From positions 1-41,060 of the forward strand of contig JACUUH010000017.1 in NCBI GenBank assembly GCA_014859375.1: a stretch of 41,060 nt of DNA. Reading direction: 5' to 3'. The position numbers and the translations under genes were made by a program. The notes beneath the pieces are model-generated. The model was not told the DNA's origin and ran no database searches. It worked only from the letters and a program-made list of their open reading frames with translations. Positions 28,279-38,365 of this stretch are shown piece after piece. Positions within the stretch are counted from its first letter, which is position 1. Every line of letters starts with the position of its first letter. The DNA is from Gammaproteobacteria bacterium (GTDB lineage: Bacteria; Pseudomonadota; Gammaproteobacteria; Nitrosococcales; Methylophagaceae).

Positions 28279-29124
28279 ATGACAACTAAAAATATACTGA
28301 TTACAGGATGCTCAAGCGGTATTGGATTTTGTGCGGCCGAGCAATTAACTAAACGTGGCTACAATGTGATAGCGACAATAAGACAACAACAAGACGCACG
28401 TAAACTTGATCAACTAGGCATTAAAACAGTCATTCTTGATCTTGAAAACAGTCAATCAATTGATCAGGCTTTTGACTCTGTTATGGCGATATTCGATGGC
28501 AAGATCGATGCTTTATTTAATAATGCCGCCTATGGCCAACCTGGCGCTGTCGAAGATTTAAGCCGTGATGTCCTGCGTCAACAATTTGAAGTCAATGTGT
28601 TTGGCACACAACAATTAACCAATCTTGTCATTGCCCAAATGCGAAAACAAAATGCAGGGCGTATCGTTTATAACAGCTCGGTACTTGGCTTGGTTGCAAT
28701 GGCTTATCGTGGTGCCTATAACGCCAGTAAATATGCTATTGAAGGTTTAGCCGATACCTTACGGCTTGAATTAAGTAATACGGGGATAAGCATAAGTTTA
28801 ATTGAGCCAGGACCGATTACCAGCCAATTTCGAGCCAATGCGTTTATTAAATATCAACAACATATCGATAAAGACAATAGTGCCCATCGCGATACCTATC
28901 ATGCAATGGAACAACGCTTAAGCAAACAAGGTCCGGCTACACCCTTTACCTTGCCTGCGCAAGCCGTTGTCGATAAGTTGATTCATGCCCTCGAAAGTAA
29001 ACATCCTAAAATCAGGTATTATGTAACCTTTCCAACCTACTTACTTGCAAGCCTAAAACGATTGTTTCCACAACGCTGGTTAGACAAAATATTGCTTAAA
29101 ATTGCCAACGACGAGAACAAATAA
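28279..29124 (+). CDS. short-chain dehydrogenase/reductase (YbbO-like)
   Basis: This is a classical SDR with a Rossmann fold. The NADP-binding TGCSSGIG begins at residue 9, NNAAYG marks strand 4, and the catalytic pair is in YNASKY with the preceding Ser in YNSSVLG. An extra C-terminal region of about 60 residues (VVDKLIHALESKHPKIRYYV) resembles that of E. coli YbbO, which reduces aldehydes; substrate and cofactor preference remain inferred. I start at 28279 because the glycine motif then falls at the usual place; the open frame reaches back to 28186 without a clear ribosome-binding site. It is divergent from cheR and convergent with the chemoreceptor. Confidence 0.86.
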   Translation: MTTKNILITGCSSGIGFCAAEQLTKRGYNVIATIRQQQDARKLDQLGIKTVILDLENSQSIDQAFDSVMAIFDGKIDALFNNAAYGQPGAVEDLSRDVLRQQFEVNVFGTQQLTNLVIAQMRKQNAGRIVYNSSVLGLVAMAYRGAYNASKYAIEGLADTLRLELSNTGISISLIEPGPITSQFRANAFIKYQQHIDKDNSAHRDTYHAMEQRLSKQGPATPFTLPAQAVVDKLIHALESKHPKIRYYVTFPTYLLASLKRLFPQRWLDKILLKIANDENK

Positions 29125-29138
29125 GCTTACTGTCTTAA

Positions 29139-31014
29139 TTAAGCAATTTTAAACTGCGCGGCAAGTTCTTCTAGCTGTTTCGCAAGCTTGGTCAAATCTT
29201 GGCTGGCAGAGGCAATTTTTTGGGCACCACTGATCGATTCATCCGCTGCATCATCGATCTTGACCACACTATGTCTGACTTCTGCTGCCGTATGGCTTTG
29301 TTCTGTAGCGGCAGTGGCAATATTGGTATTGAGATTGGTGATTTCTTCGACCGCTTTAACAATGTTCACAATGGCGTCATCGACTTCAGAGGTTTGCTCA
29401 ACTGCAGCTTGAGTTTTTTGATGACTAACCGTCATCAAATCTGCCGCTTCTTGTGCACGTACTTGGAGTGACTCGATCATGGCTTGAATTTCTTCGGTTG
29501 AATCTTGTGTTCGCCCCGCCAAGGTACGTACTTCATCCGCGACTACAGCAAAACCTCGTCCTTGCTCACCGGCACGCGCAGCTTCGATAGCTGCATTCAG
29601 AGCCAGTAAGTTGGTCTGTTCTGCAATGCTACGAATCACATCGATAACGGCTCCTATGCGTTTACTCTCATCTTCTAATTGTGTCACCACACCTTCTGAT
29701 CGATGGACGCTTTCTGCCAATGAGCCCATGGTAGCTGTCGCCACCTGCACTTTTTGCAATCCAGTTTCACACTGGCTATTAGCATCTTGGGCAACGCTGG
29801 CGGCGGATTCGGTACTTTCTGCCACACTGTCTATTGTTGTAACCATTTCATTCATCGCCACTGCCAGGTTCTGTGTCTGCTCACCCTGACTCGAAATACT
29901 TGCACTAGCCTGAATCGCTGCCACCGAAGTTTCTTCAGATGCGCAAGCGATATGCTCAGAGGAGGAGGTAACTAGCGCGATGATTTTTTGGAACTTTTCC
30001 ATCATGTGATTAAATGCCCTAGCGGTCACAGCTAATTCATCTTGTTGTTCCGCAGGGGCGCGCAGTGTTAGATCATTGGTATCTGCGACTATGGTAATGA
30101 TACTGTTAAGAGTCTGTAGTGACTTTAATATCGTAGTTCCTATCCACGCAATCAGAACCACTATGACGCCATTCAATAGCAAAAAGATTAAGCTAGTAAC
30201 CCAATGCAGTCGATCTAGGTTGCCCACCTTTGCATTGATGGCTTCATCAAGTGCTATCGATATTTCGCCCAGTAGCGACTCTGATTGTTGAACCGCCTTG
30301 CGTAGATCACCGAGCAGGCCACTGTTGTGATCAAGGCCTAATTGTTGGGCAGTTATCGGTAAGCGTGACAAATGCGTTGTTATAGTCGTCGACATGCTTG
30401 TTAATGGTCTGTTTGACACCATAAGGCAAACTACTGTCGGCAATATCTTGTTTAAAAACAATTAAATTTTTATTAAATTGGTCACTATATTTTGGCTGAA
30501 GCCGCAACAAAAAATCTTTTTCATTACGTCGTAATTGCAGCATATCTGCACGCAGTTGCTGATCATCTTGGGCTTGTATTTCTTGTTCGACAACATGGAC
30601 AGCTTCGCGCAACTGGCCATAAAGTCCATCGTCATAACTAAATCCCATAGTCTGTTGCAACGCCACCAACGCCATAAATCGATCATGGTAGCGCTGAAAT
30701 AACGGCTCAAGCTCTTGCAGTTGTGTAAATTCTAACCCTGCATCAGTAACAGCAACCGCCAACTGATTCGTTTCATTAACAAGCTTTTGATAATTTTGAG
30801 CAAAAGTATCGCGATATTTGATATCAGTTCGCGCAAGGAAATCTTTTTCGTTACGCCGCAATTGTAGCATATCAGCACGAACCTCACTGATCTTGAGTGC
30901 AATCTGGCTAAAATTGCTGATATTAGTCACTTTGTAGTGATCAATATACAAAGAAGATGCAATAGAAACCAAGATTAAGGCCCCAACAATAATGAATTTA
31001 TGTTTTATTCGCAC
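29139..31014 (-). pseudogene. methyl-accepting chemotaxis protein with HBM sensor domain, split by a frameshift
   Basis: One receptor of about 624 residues is spread over two frames. The first part has a membrane helix and two copies of RADMLQLRRNEKDFL, at about 46-60 and 155-169, the hallmark of a helical bimodular (HBM) sensor. The second part has the next membrane helix ([18 protein letters not shown]), a HAMP domain and the signalling tip [20 protein letters not shown], then [12 protein letters not shown]. The frames meet near 30351, where one extra base makes DNCPTIRP-stop; without it the reading is [15 protein letters not shown] take the GTG at 31014 as start, because AAGGA lies 7 bases upstream; the frame could extend to a TTG at 31047. 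A sequencing error is possible. Confidence 0.85.
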
Positions 31015-31067
31015 AATAAAATCCTTATAGCTAGTTTGGCGTGACAAGTATTAACATTAATGCCGCG

Positions 31068-31106
31068 GATAGGGAGTCCGAACTAGCATAATTTAAGCTC
31101 CCTATC
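31068..31106. repeat. inverted repeat upstream of the chemoreceptor gene
   Basis: GATAGGGAG (31068-31076) and CTCCCTATC (31098-31106) form a 9-bp perfect stem around 21 bases. No T-run follows on either strand, so it is not an obvious terminator. It lies between the focA stop and the receptor start and could be an operator or a leader hairpin. Confidence 0.5.
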
Positions 31107-31208
31107 ATTGCAATTAGACTGCTTTAACCTGGCACGCATAAAGGATGCAATCGCGATAAGCACAATGCAGGTGGCATGATGACAGTGACATTTTCATGCT
31201 TGTTAATT

Positions 31209-32066
31209 TTATTTGTGAGTACTGGCATTGTGGCCATAAAGATAAACCACGTATAACGACATTCCCACCATGATTGTGCCACCGAATATATTACCTAAGG
31301 TGACAGGAATAAGATTGGCGATAAACCCGGTCATTGTGAGGTTTTGCATGGCATCCACACTAATACCACTTACCGCGACAATTTCAGGGCTAAACGATGC
31401 GGCCATCGCAATTGGAATCATAAATATATTAGCAATACAGTGTTCAAACCCCATCGCAACAAAGGCAGAAATCGGAAAAATAACCGCAAAAACTTTGTCT
31501 ACGACAGTACGCGATGCATACACCATCCAACTCCCGAGGCATACCAAGGCATTACAGAAAATACCGCGAACAAATGCTTCAGTCGTTGTTAAATCTACTT
31601 TAGCTAAGCCAAGTTTTAATGCAGTTGCACCGACAGCATGATGATGCCCGTCCAAAAAACCTGAAACAAAAACCAAATACACAGTCACTAAAGCACCAAT
31701 AGCGTTACCAAGATAAACAAGGCCCCAGTTTTTTAGTAAGCATAACAGGCTGATTCTTTTATTTGCCCAAGCCATAACGATTAGATTATTACCCGTAAAC
31801 AACTCACCACCTGCAATTACAACCAAGATAAATCCCAATGAAAACGCAACGCCACCTAATAGTTTTGATGCACCGTAGGCTGATGAAGGATCAGTCATAA
31901 CCAAGGTGTAATACATCGCACCAAACGAAATAAATGCACCGGCCATCATTGATAAAATTAATAGCGGAAATACTGGCATATTGGCTTTGGCAACACCTAG
32001 GGTTTTTACTTTTTGGGCTACTTCGGCAGGTGTGAATGCATCAGCAAATTTAGAAAATTCAGACAT
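31209..32066 (-). CDS. focA: formate/nitrite transporter FocA-type channel
   Basis: The FNT family forms pentameric inner-membrane channels for formate, nitrite or hydrosulfide. At 285 residues it has the length of E. coli FocA. The two pore residues known from FocA keep the same numbers: Thr91 in the omega loop (ELFTGNN) and His209 in GFEHCIANIFMIP. Six membrane helices are visible, beginning MPVFPLLILSMMAGAFISFG. FocA is the closest known type, but nitrite transport (NirC) cannot be excluded. No pflB or nitrite reductase gene is next to it. TATAAT at 32099-32104 could be its -10 box, without a clear -35. Confidence 0.9.
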   Translation of the reverse strand: MSEFSKFADAFTPAEVAQKVKTLGVAKANMPVFPLLILSMMAGAFISFGAMYYTLVMTDPSSAYGASKLLGGVAFSLGFILVVIAGGELFTGNNLIVMAWANKRISLLCLLKNWGLVYLGNAIGALVTVYLVFVSGFLDGHHHAVGATALKLGLAKVDLTTTEAFVRGIFCNALVCLGSWMVYASRTVVDKVFAVIFPISAFVAMGFEHCIANIFMIPIAMAASFSPEIVAVSGISVDAMQNLTMTGFIANLIPVTLGNIFGGTIMVGMSLYVVYLYGHNASTHK

Positions 32067-32189
32067 TGGGGAGACAATCTCGACTTAAAAAGACGGCCAT
32101 TATACTGCTGGATAAGTATCTTTTCTTACATTTATCACGGTTAAGTTCTTGTTCGAACGTCTGATAAACCTAAGATCGAGACCAAACAA

Positions 32190-32230
32190 ACACCGTCATT
32201 CTCACAGTATTGTGGCTGGAATGACGGTGT
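32190..32230. terminator. hairpin terminator beyond clpB
   Basis: ACACCGTCATTC (32190-32201) pairs perfectly with GAATGACGGTGT (32219-32230). The 12-bp stem closes a 17-base loop that itself contains CACA/TGTG. On the minus strand it is followed by TTGTTTGG, and on the plus strand by GTTTTT. It lies 32 bases after the clpB stop and should stop transcription before it reaches focA. Confidence 0.65.
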
Positions 32231-32261
32231 GTTTTTAAGTGTGTACTTTTTATAGTTTGGC

Positions 32262-34832
32262 TTAACTAAATATCAGCCTGTGATTATCAACACTAACGTT
32301 AATCACATCTCCACCTTTGAATCGCCCAGACAATAAATCTTGGGCAAGTGGGTTTTCTAACTGCTGTTGAATTACACGTTTTAAAGGTCGTGCGCCATAC
32401 ACTGGATCAAACCCTGCTTCAGCAATAAGATCTAAGGCTTCGCTACTCACCTCTAGCCCCATATCTCTATCTGCCAAGCGTTGGCGTAAATGAGCTAGTT
32501 GAATATCCGCAATCGCATGAATTTGCTCACGTTGTAATGGATGGAATACCACTACATCATCAACACGATTGATAAATTCAGGACGAAAATGTTGACCAAC
32601 AATTTCCATCACCGCCGCTTTCATTTGTTCATAGTTTTCTTCGCCCGCCATTTCCTGAATGACATTTGAACCAAGGTTTGAGGTCATCACAATCACGGTA
32701 TTACGAAAATCAACCGTACGCCCCTGTCCATCAGTTAAACGACCATCATCTAATACTTGTAACAAAATATTGAATACATCAGGATGGGCTTTTTCGACCT
32801 CATCAAGCAAAATAACTGAGTAAGGTTTACGTCGTACAGCTTCGGTTAAATAACCACCTTCTTCATAACCGACATAGCCTGGAGGAGCACCGACTAATCT
32901 AGCGACTGAATGTTTCTCCATAAACTCAGACATATCAATCCGTACCATTGCTTCTTCAGTATCGAACAGGAATGTTGCCAGTGATTTACATAATTCTGTT
33001 TTACCGACACCTGTTGGCCCCAAGAACAAGAACGAACCATTTGGACGATTAGGATCGGATAAACCCGCACGTGAACGACGAATCGCATTGGCAACAGAGG
33101 TCACCGCTTCATCTTGACCGATAACGCGCTCATGCAAGGCATCATCCATTTTTAATAATTTATCACGCTCGCCTTCAAGCATTTTTGAGACAGGAATACC
33201 TGTCCATTTCGATACAACTTCGGCGATTTCTTCCTCACCTACTCTGTTGCGTAATAGAGTGAACTCTTGCATCTCTGCTTGAGTTGCCATATCAAGTTGT
33301 TTTTCTAAAGCAGGAATTCTACCGTACTGCAATTCAGACATTTTATCGACATCATTATTACGTGTTGCAAATTCCAACTCCATCCGTGCTTTTTCCAAGC
33401 TTTCTTTAATATGTTGACTGCCGTGCAATGCTGCTTTTTCTGACTTCCACACTTCTTCCAAGTCAGTGTATTCACGTGCCAATTTTTTCATTTCGGCTTC
33501 AAGTGTGTCTAGGCGTTTTTTCGAGGCCTCATCCGATTCTTTTTGCAGAGCAACACGTTCGATTTTTAATTGAATCAAACGGCGTTCCATTCGATCTAAC
33601 GATTCTGGTTTAGAATCAATTTCCATTCGAATGCGACTGGCGGCTTCATCAATCAAGTCAATCGCTTTATCTGGCAACATCCGATCCGCAATATAACGAT
33701 GTGACAATGTTGCTGCTGCGACGATGGCAGGATCGGTAATATCGACACCGTGATGCACTTCATAGCGTTCACTCAAGCCACGCAAAATCGCAATCGTATC
33801 TTCTACTGAAGGTTCTCCAACCTGTACTTTCTGGAAGCGACGTTCTAATGCAGCATCTTTCTCAACATATTGGCGATATTCATCTAAAGTTGTCGCACCA
33901 ATACAATGAAGTTCACCCCGAGCCAAAGCTGGTTTCAGCATATTGCCAGCATCCATTGCTCCTTCTGCTTTACCTGCACCAACCATGGTATGGATTTCAT
34001 CAATAAACAGGATGATTTGACCTTCCTGTTTTGATAAATCATTTAATACTGCTTTTAAACGTTCTTCAAATTCACCACGGTATTTAGCTCCGGCAATTAA
34101 AGCGCCCATGTCTAGTGACAATAGCCGTTTATGTTTCATCCCTTCTGGCACTTCACCATTGATAATGCGTTGTGCCAAACCTTCTACTATCGCAGTTTTA
34201 CCCACACCTGGTTCACCAATCAATACTGGATTATTTTTGGTGCGACGTTGCAATACCTGAATGGTACGACGAATTTCATCATCACGACCAATGACTGGAT
34301 CGAGCTTTCCTTTTTCAGCTAGTTCAGTCAGATCAATCGTATATTTCTCGAGCGCTTGGCGTTGCTCTTCGGCATTTGGATCAGTCACTTTTTCGCCCCC
34401 ACGAATTTTTTCTATTGTCGCTTCTATCTTGGCTTTATTACCACCATGTTGACGTAATAAATCACCCATTTGCTGTTTATCATCAACGACGGCTAATACA
34501 AACAATTCACTTGAAATATAGTGATCTTGACGTTGTTGGGCTAATTTATCGGTTTGATTGAGCAGACGATTGAGATCTTGTGATATGTGAAGATCACCTG
34601 ATCCCCCCTCAACATGCGCCATACGCGCTAATTGGCTTTCCAAGTCAGCCTGATAGGTAGTCACATCGACACCACTATTGCTCAATAGCGGTTTGACTGT
34701 GCCTGATTGCTGCTGCAACAACGCTAACATCAAATGACTTGCTTCAATAAATTGATGATCTCGCCCTACCGCCATACTTTGAGCAGCGGCCAATGCTTCT
34801 TGAAACTTACTGGTTAATTTATCAATTTGCAT
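32262..34832 (-). CDS. clpB: ATP-dependent disaggregase ClpB
   Basis: ClpB is the hexameric AAA+ machine that pulls proteins out of aggregates together with DnaK. The N-terminal Clp repeat domain is at about 1-145. The first nucleotide-binding domain has GEPGVGKTA and [11 protein letters not shown]. The coiled-coil M domain covers about 405-520. The second ATPase has [12 protein letters not shown] and [16 protein letters not shown]. It ends in the usual substrate-processing region ([18 protein letters not shown]). I start at the ATG at 34832, with AAGG 9 bases upstream, not at the GTG at 34841; 856 residues then match the E. coli 857. A sigma-32 promoter lies upstream. Confidence 0.98.
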   Translation of the reverse strand: MQIDKLTSKFQEALAAAQSMAVGRDHQFIEASHLMLALLQQQSGTVKPLLSNSGVDVTTYQADLESQLARMAHVEGGSGDLHISQDLNRLLNQTDKLAQQRQDHYISSELFVLAVVDDKQQMGDLLRQHGGNKAKIEATIEKIRGGEKVTDPNAEEQRQALEKYTIDLTELAEKGKLDPVIGRDDEIRRTIQVLQRRTKNNPVLIGEPGVGKTAIVEGLAQRIINGEVPEGMKHKRLLSLDMGALIAGAKYRGEFEERLKAVLNDLSKQEGQIILFIDEIHTMVGAGKAEGAMDAGNMLKPALARGELHCIGATTLDEYRQYVEKDAALERRFQKVQVGEPSVEDTIAILRGLSERYEVHHGVDITDPAIVAAATLSHRYIADRMLPDKAIDLIDEAASRIRMEIDSKPESLDRMERRLIQLKIERVALQKESDEASKKRLDTLEAEMKKLAREYTDLEEVWKSEKAALHGSQHIKESLEKARMELEFATRNNDVDKMSELQYGRIPALEKQLDMATQAEMQEFTLLRNRVGEEEIAEVVSKWTGIPVSKMLEGERDKLLKMDDALHERVIGQDEAVTSVANAIRRSRAGLSDPNRPNGSFLFLGPTGVGKTELCKSLATFLFDTEEAMVRIDMSEFMEKHSVARLVGAPPGYVGYEEGGYLTEAVRRKPYSVILLDEVEKAHPDVFNILLQVLDDGRLTDGQGRTVDFRNTVIVMTSNLGSNVIQEMAGEENYEQMKAAVMEIVGQHFRPEFINRVDDVVVFHPLQREQIHAIADIQLAHLRQRLADRDMGLEVSSEALDLIAEAGFDPVYGARPLKRVIQQQLENPLAQDLLSGRFKGGDVINVSVDNHRLIFS

Positions 34833-34867
34833 GCAATACACCCTTAAATAATCATTTACTTAAATAC

Positions 34868-34897
34868 TAGGTGGGGTAACAAAATTCATAAATCAAG
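34868..34897 (-). promoter_or_regulatory. sigma-32 (RpoH) heat-shock promoter of clpB
   Basis: On the minus strand CTTGATT (34891-34897) is followed after 14 bases by CCCCACCTA (34868-34876). The RpoH consensus is CTTGAAA, 13-14 bases, CCCCATNTA. The -10 ends 35 bases before the clpB ATG. Gene identity and promoter type agree, because clpB is a standard member of this regulon. Confidence 0.75.
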
Positions 34898-34920
34898 TAT
34901 CCATGAAATATTTACGGAAA

Positions 34921-35595
34921 TTAACTCTGATTTATGTTTGTGGTTTCAATAAAACGAGCGATCTTACTGATACATTCATCCATAGATTCAGTGTCGCACA
35001 ATACTGTTTGCCCAAGTGTTAATTGAACATGACTCGGCATAAAAGGCGCTAAAGCAACGTGACCCTGTCCAGATACACCATCAATTCTAACCGGATATAT
35101 AGGCACATTAGCCCAAGCGGCAAGTCGTGCAAACCCGGCTTTTAATTTTCTAGGCGGGTCGCTATCAAGGTGAATTTTGCCATGTGGAAAAAGAGCAATA
35201 ACCTCCCCTGCTTGCAATGCCCTTAAGGCTTGTCGCAACGCTAATTCAGGACTGCCTGAACGATCAACGGGAATACATCCTGCAGCTTTAAATAACCACT
35301 TTAGTAGAGGGCGCTCATATTCCTCACGTGCAATCAGAAAACGCAAAGGCCGTGTACACGCTGATATAAGCAAAAAGGGATCAAGACCTGACACATGATT
35401 GGCAACAACTAGTGCGCCACCTTGCTCAGGCAGGTCAATTTTGGTGTCAGGTAGACGATGAACATAACGACATAGCAATCGCACTAAACCATCAATCCAG
35501 TTTATATAGGTGCCATTCCAATGCATTCTTGAAGCGTGATGGCCAGCAATAATAATCACCAGCAATGATGCAAGAACAACAATGAATAAGGTCAT
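34921..35595 (-). CDS. PlsC-type lysophospholipid acyltransferase
   Basis: This membrane-bound acyltransferase probably acylates a lysophospholipid such as 1-acylglycerol-3-phosphate. A membrane helix lies at about 2-19. The catalytic HX4D motif is NHVSGLD, with His67 and Asp72. The third family block, normally FPEGTRS, reads FPHGKIH at 136-142. YPVRIDGVSGQG supplies the fourth block. The altered third block could change acceptor choice, so the substrate is open. Length 224 is typical. It overlaps nothing but directly abuts yciO (stop of one, start of the other), suggesting one transcript. Confidence 0.85.
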   Translation of the reverse strand: MTLFIVVLASLLVIIIAGHHASRMHWNGTYINWIDGLVRLLCRYVHRLPDTKIDLPEQGGALVVANHVSGLDPFLLISACTRPLRFLIAREEYERPLLKWLFKAAGCIPVDRSGSPELALRQALRALQAGEVIALFPHGKIHLDSDPPRKLKAGFARLAAWANVPIYPVRIDGVSGQGHVALAPFMPSHVQLTLGQTVLCDTESMDECISKIARFIETTNINQS

Positions 35596-36219
35596 TTAGC
35601 TCTCAAACGGTGTTGGATCACCCATACCAACACGAATGACTTCGGGAATATCATCAATAAATTCAATGACGGTTGTTGGCTCTAAACTGCCAAAACCACC
35701 ATCGATTACCAAATCAACCTGCTTACCAATACGATCAACGATATCCTCAGGATCAGTTAATGGCATTAACTCATCAGGCATAATTAAGGTAGAACTCATT
35801 AATGGCTCATTCAGTTCTTCAAGTAAAGCCAAGGCAATATTATTTTGAGGAATACGAAGCCCTATGGTTTTACGTTTAGCATGTTGCAATCGTCTAGGCA
35901 CTTCTTTTGTTGCTGGCAATATAAAAGTATAAGCGCCTGGTGTATGAGCCTTGATTGCTCTAAATACACTGTTATTGACTTTGGCATAAACGGACAATTC
36001 CGACAAATCACGACACACTAATGTGAAGTTATGATTATCATCAACTTGACGCAAGCGTCTGATTTTGTCCATCGCTGTTTTATCACCGAGATGACATCCT
36101 AAGGCATAACCTGAATCGGTTGGATACACGACTAAACCACCCTTGCGAATAATATCGCATGCCTGAACGATTAATCGTTTTTGTGGATTATCGGGATGCA
36201 AATGGAAAAACTGACTCAT
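35596..36219 (-). CDS. yciO: YciO family protein (Sua5/YrdC fold)
   Basis: YciO is related to the L-threonylcarbamoyladenylate synthases that start t6A modification of tRNA; the activity reported for the E. coli protein is weak, so its real role is unclear. The YrdC-like fold is shown by GGLVVYPTDSGYALGCHLGD, KIRRLRQ, and SSTLIMP. Length 207 matches E. coli YciO (206). It precedes the acyltransferase and follows rnm with an 81-base gap, in line with the yciO-yciV pairing of E. coli. Confidence 0.92.
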   Translation of the reverse strand: MSQFFHLHPDNPQKRLIVQACDIIRKGGLVVYPTDSGYALGCHLGDKTAMDKIRRLRQVDDNHNFTLVCRDLSELSVYAKVNNSVFRAIKAHTPGAYTFILPATKEVPRRLQHAKRKTIGLRIPQNNIALALLEELNEPLMSSTLIMPDELMPLTDPEDIVDRIGKQVDLVIDGGFGSLEPTTVIEFIDDIPEVIRVGMGDPTPFES

Positions 36220-36300
36220 ATAAAACCTTATAACGCATAGTAAATTTTAGCTGGCAAGCATGATACACCAAGTATTCTGATGATGCGCACTGATCAACTA

Positions 36301-37146
36301 TCAGACCTGGTGCCAATCAGACCAGATTGGTCGAACGCTCTCTGGTAACGTAGTTATTTTCCCTAGTTCAACCCAGGTATTGTCCGGCGTATGAAAATCA
36401 GAACCACATGATGCTAACAAATCAAATTGATTAGCCAGTTTGACTAAAGTTTTTACTTCTTCTGGATGTTGTCGACCAGATACAACCTCAAAACCAACAC
36501 CACCTGCCTGTTTGAACTCAGTAATTAAACGGCGCAATTTTGTCGCGGTAATTTTATAGCGAGCGGGATGAGCAATCACTGCCTGTCCACCAGCGGCAGT
36601 GATCCAGTTCACAGCATCGTCAAGTTTCGCCCATTGGCCTGGCACATAACCCGGTTTATTACGAACTAAAAAGCGTTTGAACACATCGCTACTATCACTG
36701 GCATAGCCCTGTTCAACTAAAAACTTGGCAAAATGTACTCTGCCCAACATCACGTCCGAGGCATAGTTTCTAGCCCCCTCTAATGCGCCGGGTATGCCTG
36801 CCTTTTCTAAACGCTGTGCGATTAACTCAGCTCGCCCAACACGGTAATCACGCATTTGAGTCAAGCCTTGCTGTAACTCGGCATTAGTCACATCAACATT
36901 TAACCCAACTATATGAATCGTGTTAGCCCCCCACGTCACAGATATTTCAACACCTGCAATTAATGTTAACTCTGTCTGTTTTGCCGCTTGTTGTGCAGCA
37001 ACAATACCTTCCGTACCATCGTGGTCGGTCAACGCCAACACATCAACACCCTGTTCAATCGCACGAGCGACTAAGGCTTCAGGCGTTAACGATCCATCTG
37101 ATGCGGTTGAATGGGTATGTAAGTCATAACAAGTCATAATGATCAT
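36301..37146 (-). CDS. rnm: PHP-domain 5'-3' exoribonuclease Rnm (YciV)
   Basis: Members of this PHP phosphoesterase group mature the 5' ends of 5S and other rRNAs and degrade short RNAs and pAp-like nucleotides. The metal-binding motifs are YDLHTHSTASDG near the N-terminus, LALTDHDGTEG, AGVEIS, VIAHPARY and CGSDFHTPDNTW near the C-terminus. Length 281 is typical. ATG codons 1 and 4 are both possible starts; neither has a clear ribosome-binding site. It is divergent from yciB with a 45-base gap that must hold both promoters. Confidence 0.93.
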   Translation of the reverse strand: MIIMTCYDLHTHSTASDGSLTPEALVARAIEQGVDVLALTDHDGTEGIVAAQQAAKQTELTLIAGVEISVTWGANTIHIVGLNVDVTNAELQQGLTQMRDYRVGRAELIAQRLEKAGIPGALEGARNYASDVMLGRVHFAKFLVEQGYASDSSDVFKRFLVRNKPGYVPGQWAKLDDAVNWITAAGGQAVIAHPARYKITATKLRRLITEFKQAGGVGFEVVSGRQHPEEVKTLVKLANQFDLLASCGSDFHTPDNTWVELGKITTLPESVRPIWSDWHQV

Positions 37147-37191
37147 TTTACGTTAGAATGCAGTCTATTACCGATTATTTAGATAGCGACT

Positions 37192-37785
37192 ATGAAATTA
37201 CTTTTTGACTTTTTCCCAATTATTTTGTTTTTTATTGCCTATAAATTTGGCGGTGGCATCTATCATTTTGACGGACAAGAATATGATATAAAAGGAATTT
37301 ATGTCGCTACTGCTGTAATGATAGTCGCCAGTGTCTTCCAAACAAGTTATCAGTGGTTACGACACCGACATGTAGAAAAATCACATCTTATTACCTTGGC
37401 TCTGGTTGTGGTGTTGGGTGGTGCAACGCTTTGGTTACAAAATCCTGATTTTATTAAGTGGAAACCAACAGCCGTCAATTGGTTATTTGCACTTGCCTTT
37501 ATCGCTGCCCGCCTCTTTACCGATAAATCATTACTAGAACGAATGATGGCGGAACACATTACACTACCGGCACAAATCTGGTCTCGTTTAAACACGGCTT
37601 GGGTGCTGTTTTTTATTGGCTCGGGTATTGCCAACTTATATGTTGCGTTTAATTTTAACGAGGAAATTTGGGTCAATTTCAAATTATTCGGTCTACTCGG
37701 TTTGACCTTAATCTTTATTATCGGTCAATCCATTTATTTAGCAAAACATGCACAAGATCTGCCAAAACCGAATCAGGATAGTTAA
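37192..37785 (+). CDS. yciB: inner-membrane septation protein YciB (IspZ)
   Basis: YciB is a five-helix inner-membrane protein linked to envelope synthesis and septation. The start [20 protein letters not shown] is diagnostic. Further helices lie at about 38-55, 67-85, 88-108 ([20 protein letters not shown]), 130-150 and 160-180 ([20 protein letters not shown]). Length 197 is near the 179 of E. coli. It heads a plus-strand group yciB-yciI-bolA with 2-base spacing and a 4-base overlap. Confidence 0.95.
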   Translation: MKLLFDFFPIILFFIAYKFGGGIYHFDGQEYDIKGIYVATAVMIVASVFQTSYQWLRHRHVEKSHLITLALVVVLGGATLWLQNPDFIKWKPTAVNWLFALAFIAARLFTDKSLLERMMAEHITLPAQIWSRLNTAWVLFFIGSGIANLYVAFNFNEEIWVNFKLFGLLGLTLIFIIGQSIYLAKHAQDLPKPNQDS

Positions 37786-37787
37786 CG

Positions 37788-38087
37788 ATGTTATATGCCA
37801 TTATTAGCGAAGATAGTAACGATAGCTTAAGCCGTCGATTAGCAGCTCGCCCTGCACATCTTCAACGTTTGAATGACCTGCAATCTCAAGGCCGTTTGAT
37901 TATTGCCGGTCCTCATCCTGCTATTGATAGTGACAATCCTGGTGATGCCGGCTTTACTGGTAGTTTAGTCATCGCTGAATTTTCAGATCTGACTGAAGCC
38001 CAAGCCTGGGCAGATGCCGATCCGTATAGTGAAGCTGGCGTCTATGCCAAGGTTATCGTCAAACCATTCAAGAAAGTATTACCGTGA
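37788..38087 (+). CDS. yciI: YciI family protein
   Basis: This small ferredoxin-like fold protein belongs to the YciI family, whose biochemical role is unsettled although a conserved His/Asp pair suggests an enzyme. [25 protein letters not shown] contains the active-site-like segment. [21 protein letters not shown] holds the conserved His. [22 protein letters not shown] ends the domain. Length 99 equals E. coli YciI. It is 2 bases after yciB, as in many gammaproteobacteria. Confidence 0.95.
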   Translation: MLYAIISEDSNDSLSRRLAARPAHLQRLNDLQSQGRLIIAGPHPAIDSDNPGDAGFTGSLVIAEFSDLTEAQAWADADPYSEAGVYAKVIVKPFKKVLP

Positions 38088-38356
38088 CCGATACTATGAA
38101 GCAATTAGAACAGGCATTATCAAGCCTGTCACCAAGCTACCTTGATATTCAGGATGATAGTGCTTTACATGCTGGCCATGCTGGGAATTCAGGTGGTGGA
38201 CATTATACTGTCACTATCGTGAGTGATGCCTTTATGAACGTATCATTAATCCAACGTCATCGACTTGTTTACGATGCCACCAGAGCATTGTTAACCCACG
38301 ATATTCATGCACTCAGTATCAAAGCCCATACTGATGCTGAGTGGCAAAAAATCTAG
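38084..38356 (+). CDS. BolA family protein
   Basis: BolA proteins pair with monothiol glutaredoxins in iron-sulfur handling, and E. coli BolA also affects cell shape. The class II KH-like fold is shown by [20 protein letters not shown] and [20 protein letters not shown], with His near the loop (SGGGHYT) and the conserved H-R-LVYDA. Length 90 fits. The GTG start overlaps the yciI stop by 4 bases; an ATG four codons later is possible. The position next to yciI/yciB is familiar from other genomes. Confidence 0.9.
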   Translation: MTDTMKQLEQALSSLSPSYLDIQDDSALHAGHAGNSGGGHYTVTIVSDAFMNVSLIQRHRLVYDATRALLTHDIHALSIKAHTDAEWQKI

Positions 38357-38365
38357 TCGCTTATT

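Noticed and set aside
29125-29138. Terminator between the dehydrogenase and chemoreceptor genes
   Set aside because: Only a weak GCTTA/TAAGC pairing is possible and it has no T-run.
31270-31641. 123-residue plus-strand frame opposite focA
   Set aside because: It is antisense to a well-conserved channel gene, with no ribosome-binding site or recognisable domain.
32099-32104. Full promoter for focA
   Set aside because: A TATAAT box is present, but no acceptable -35 hexamer or clear FNR site lies at the right distance.
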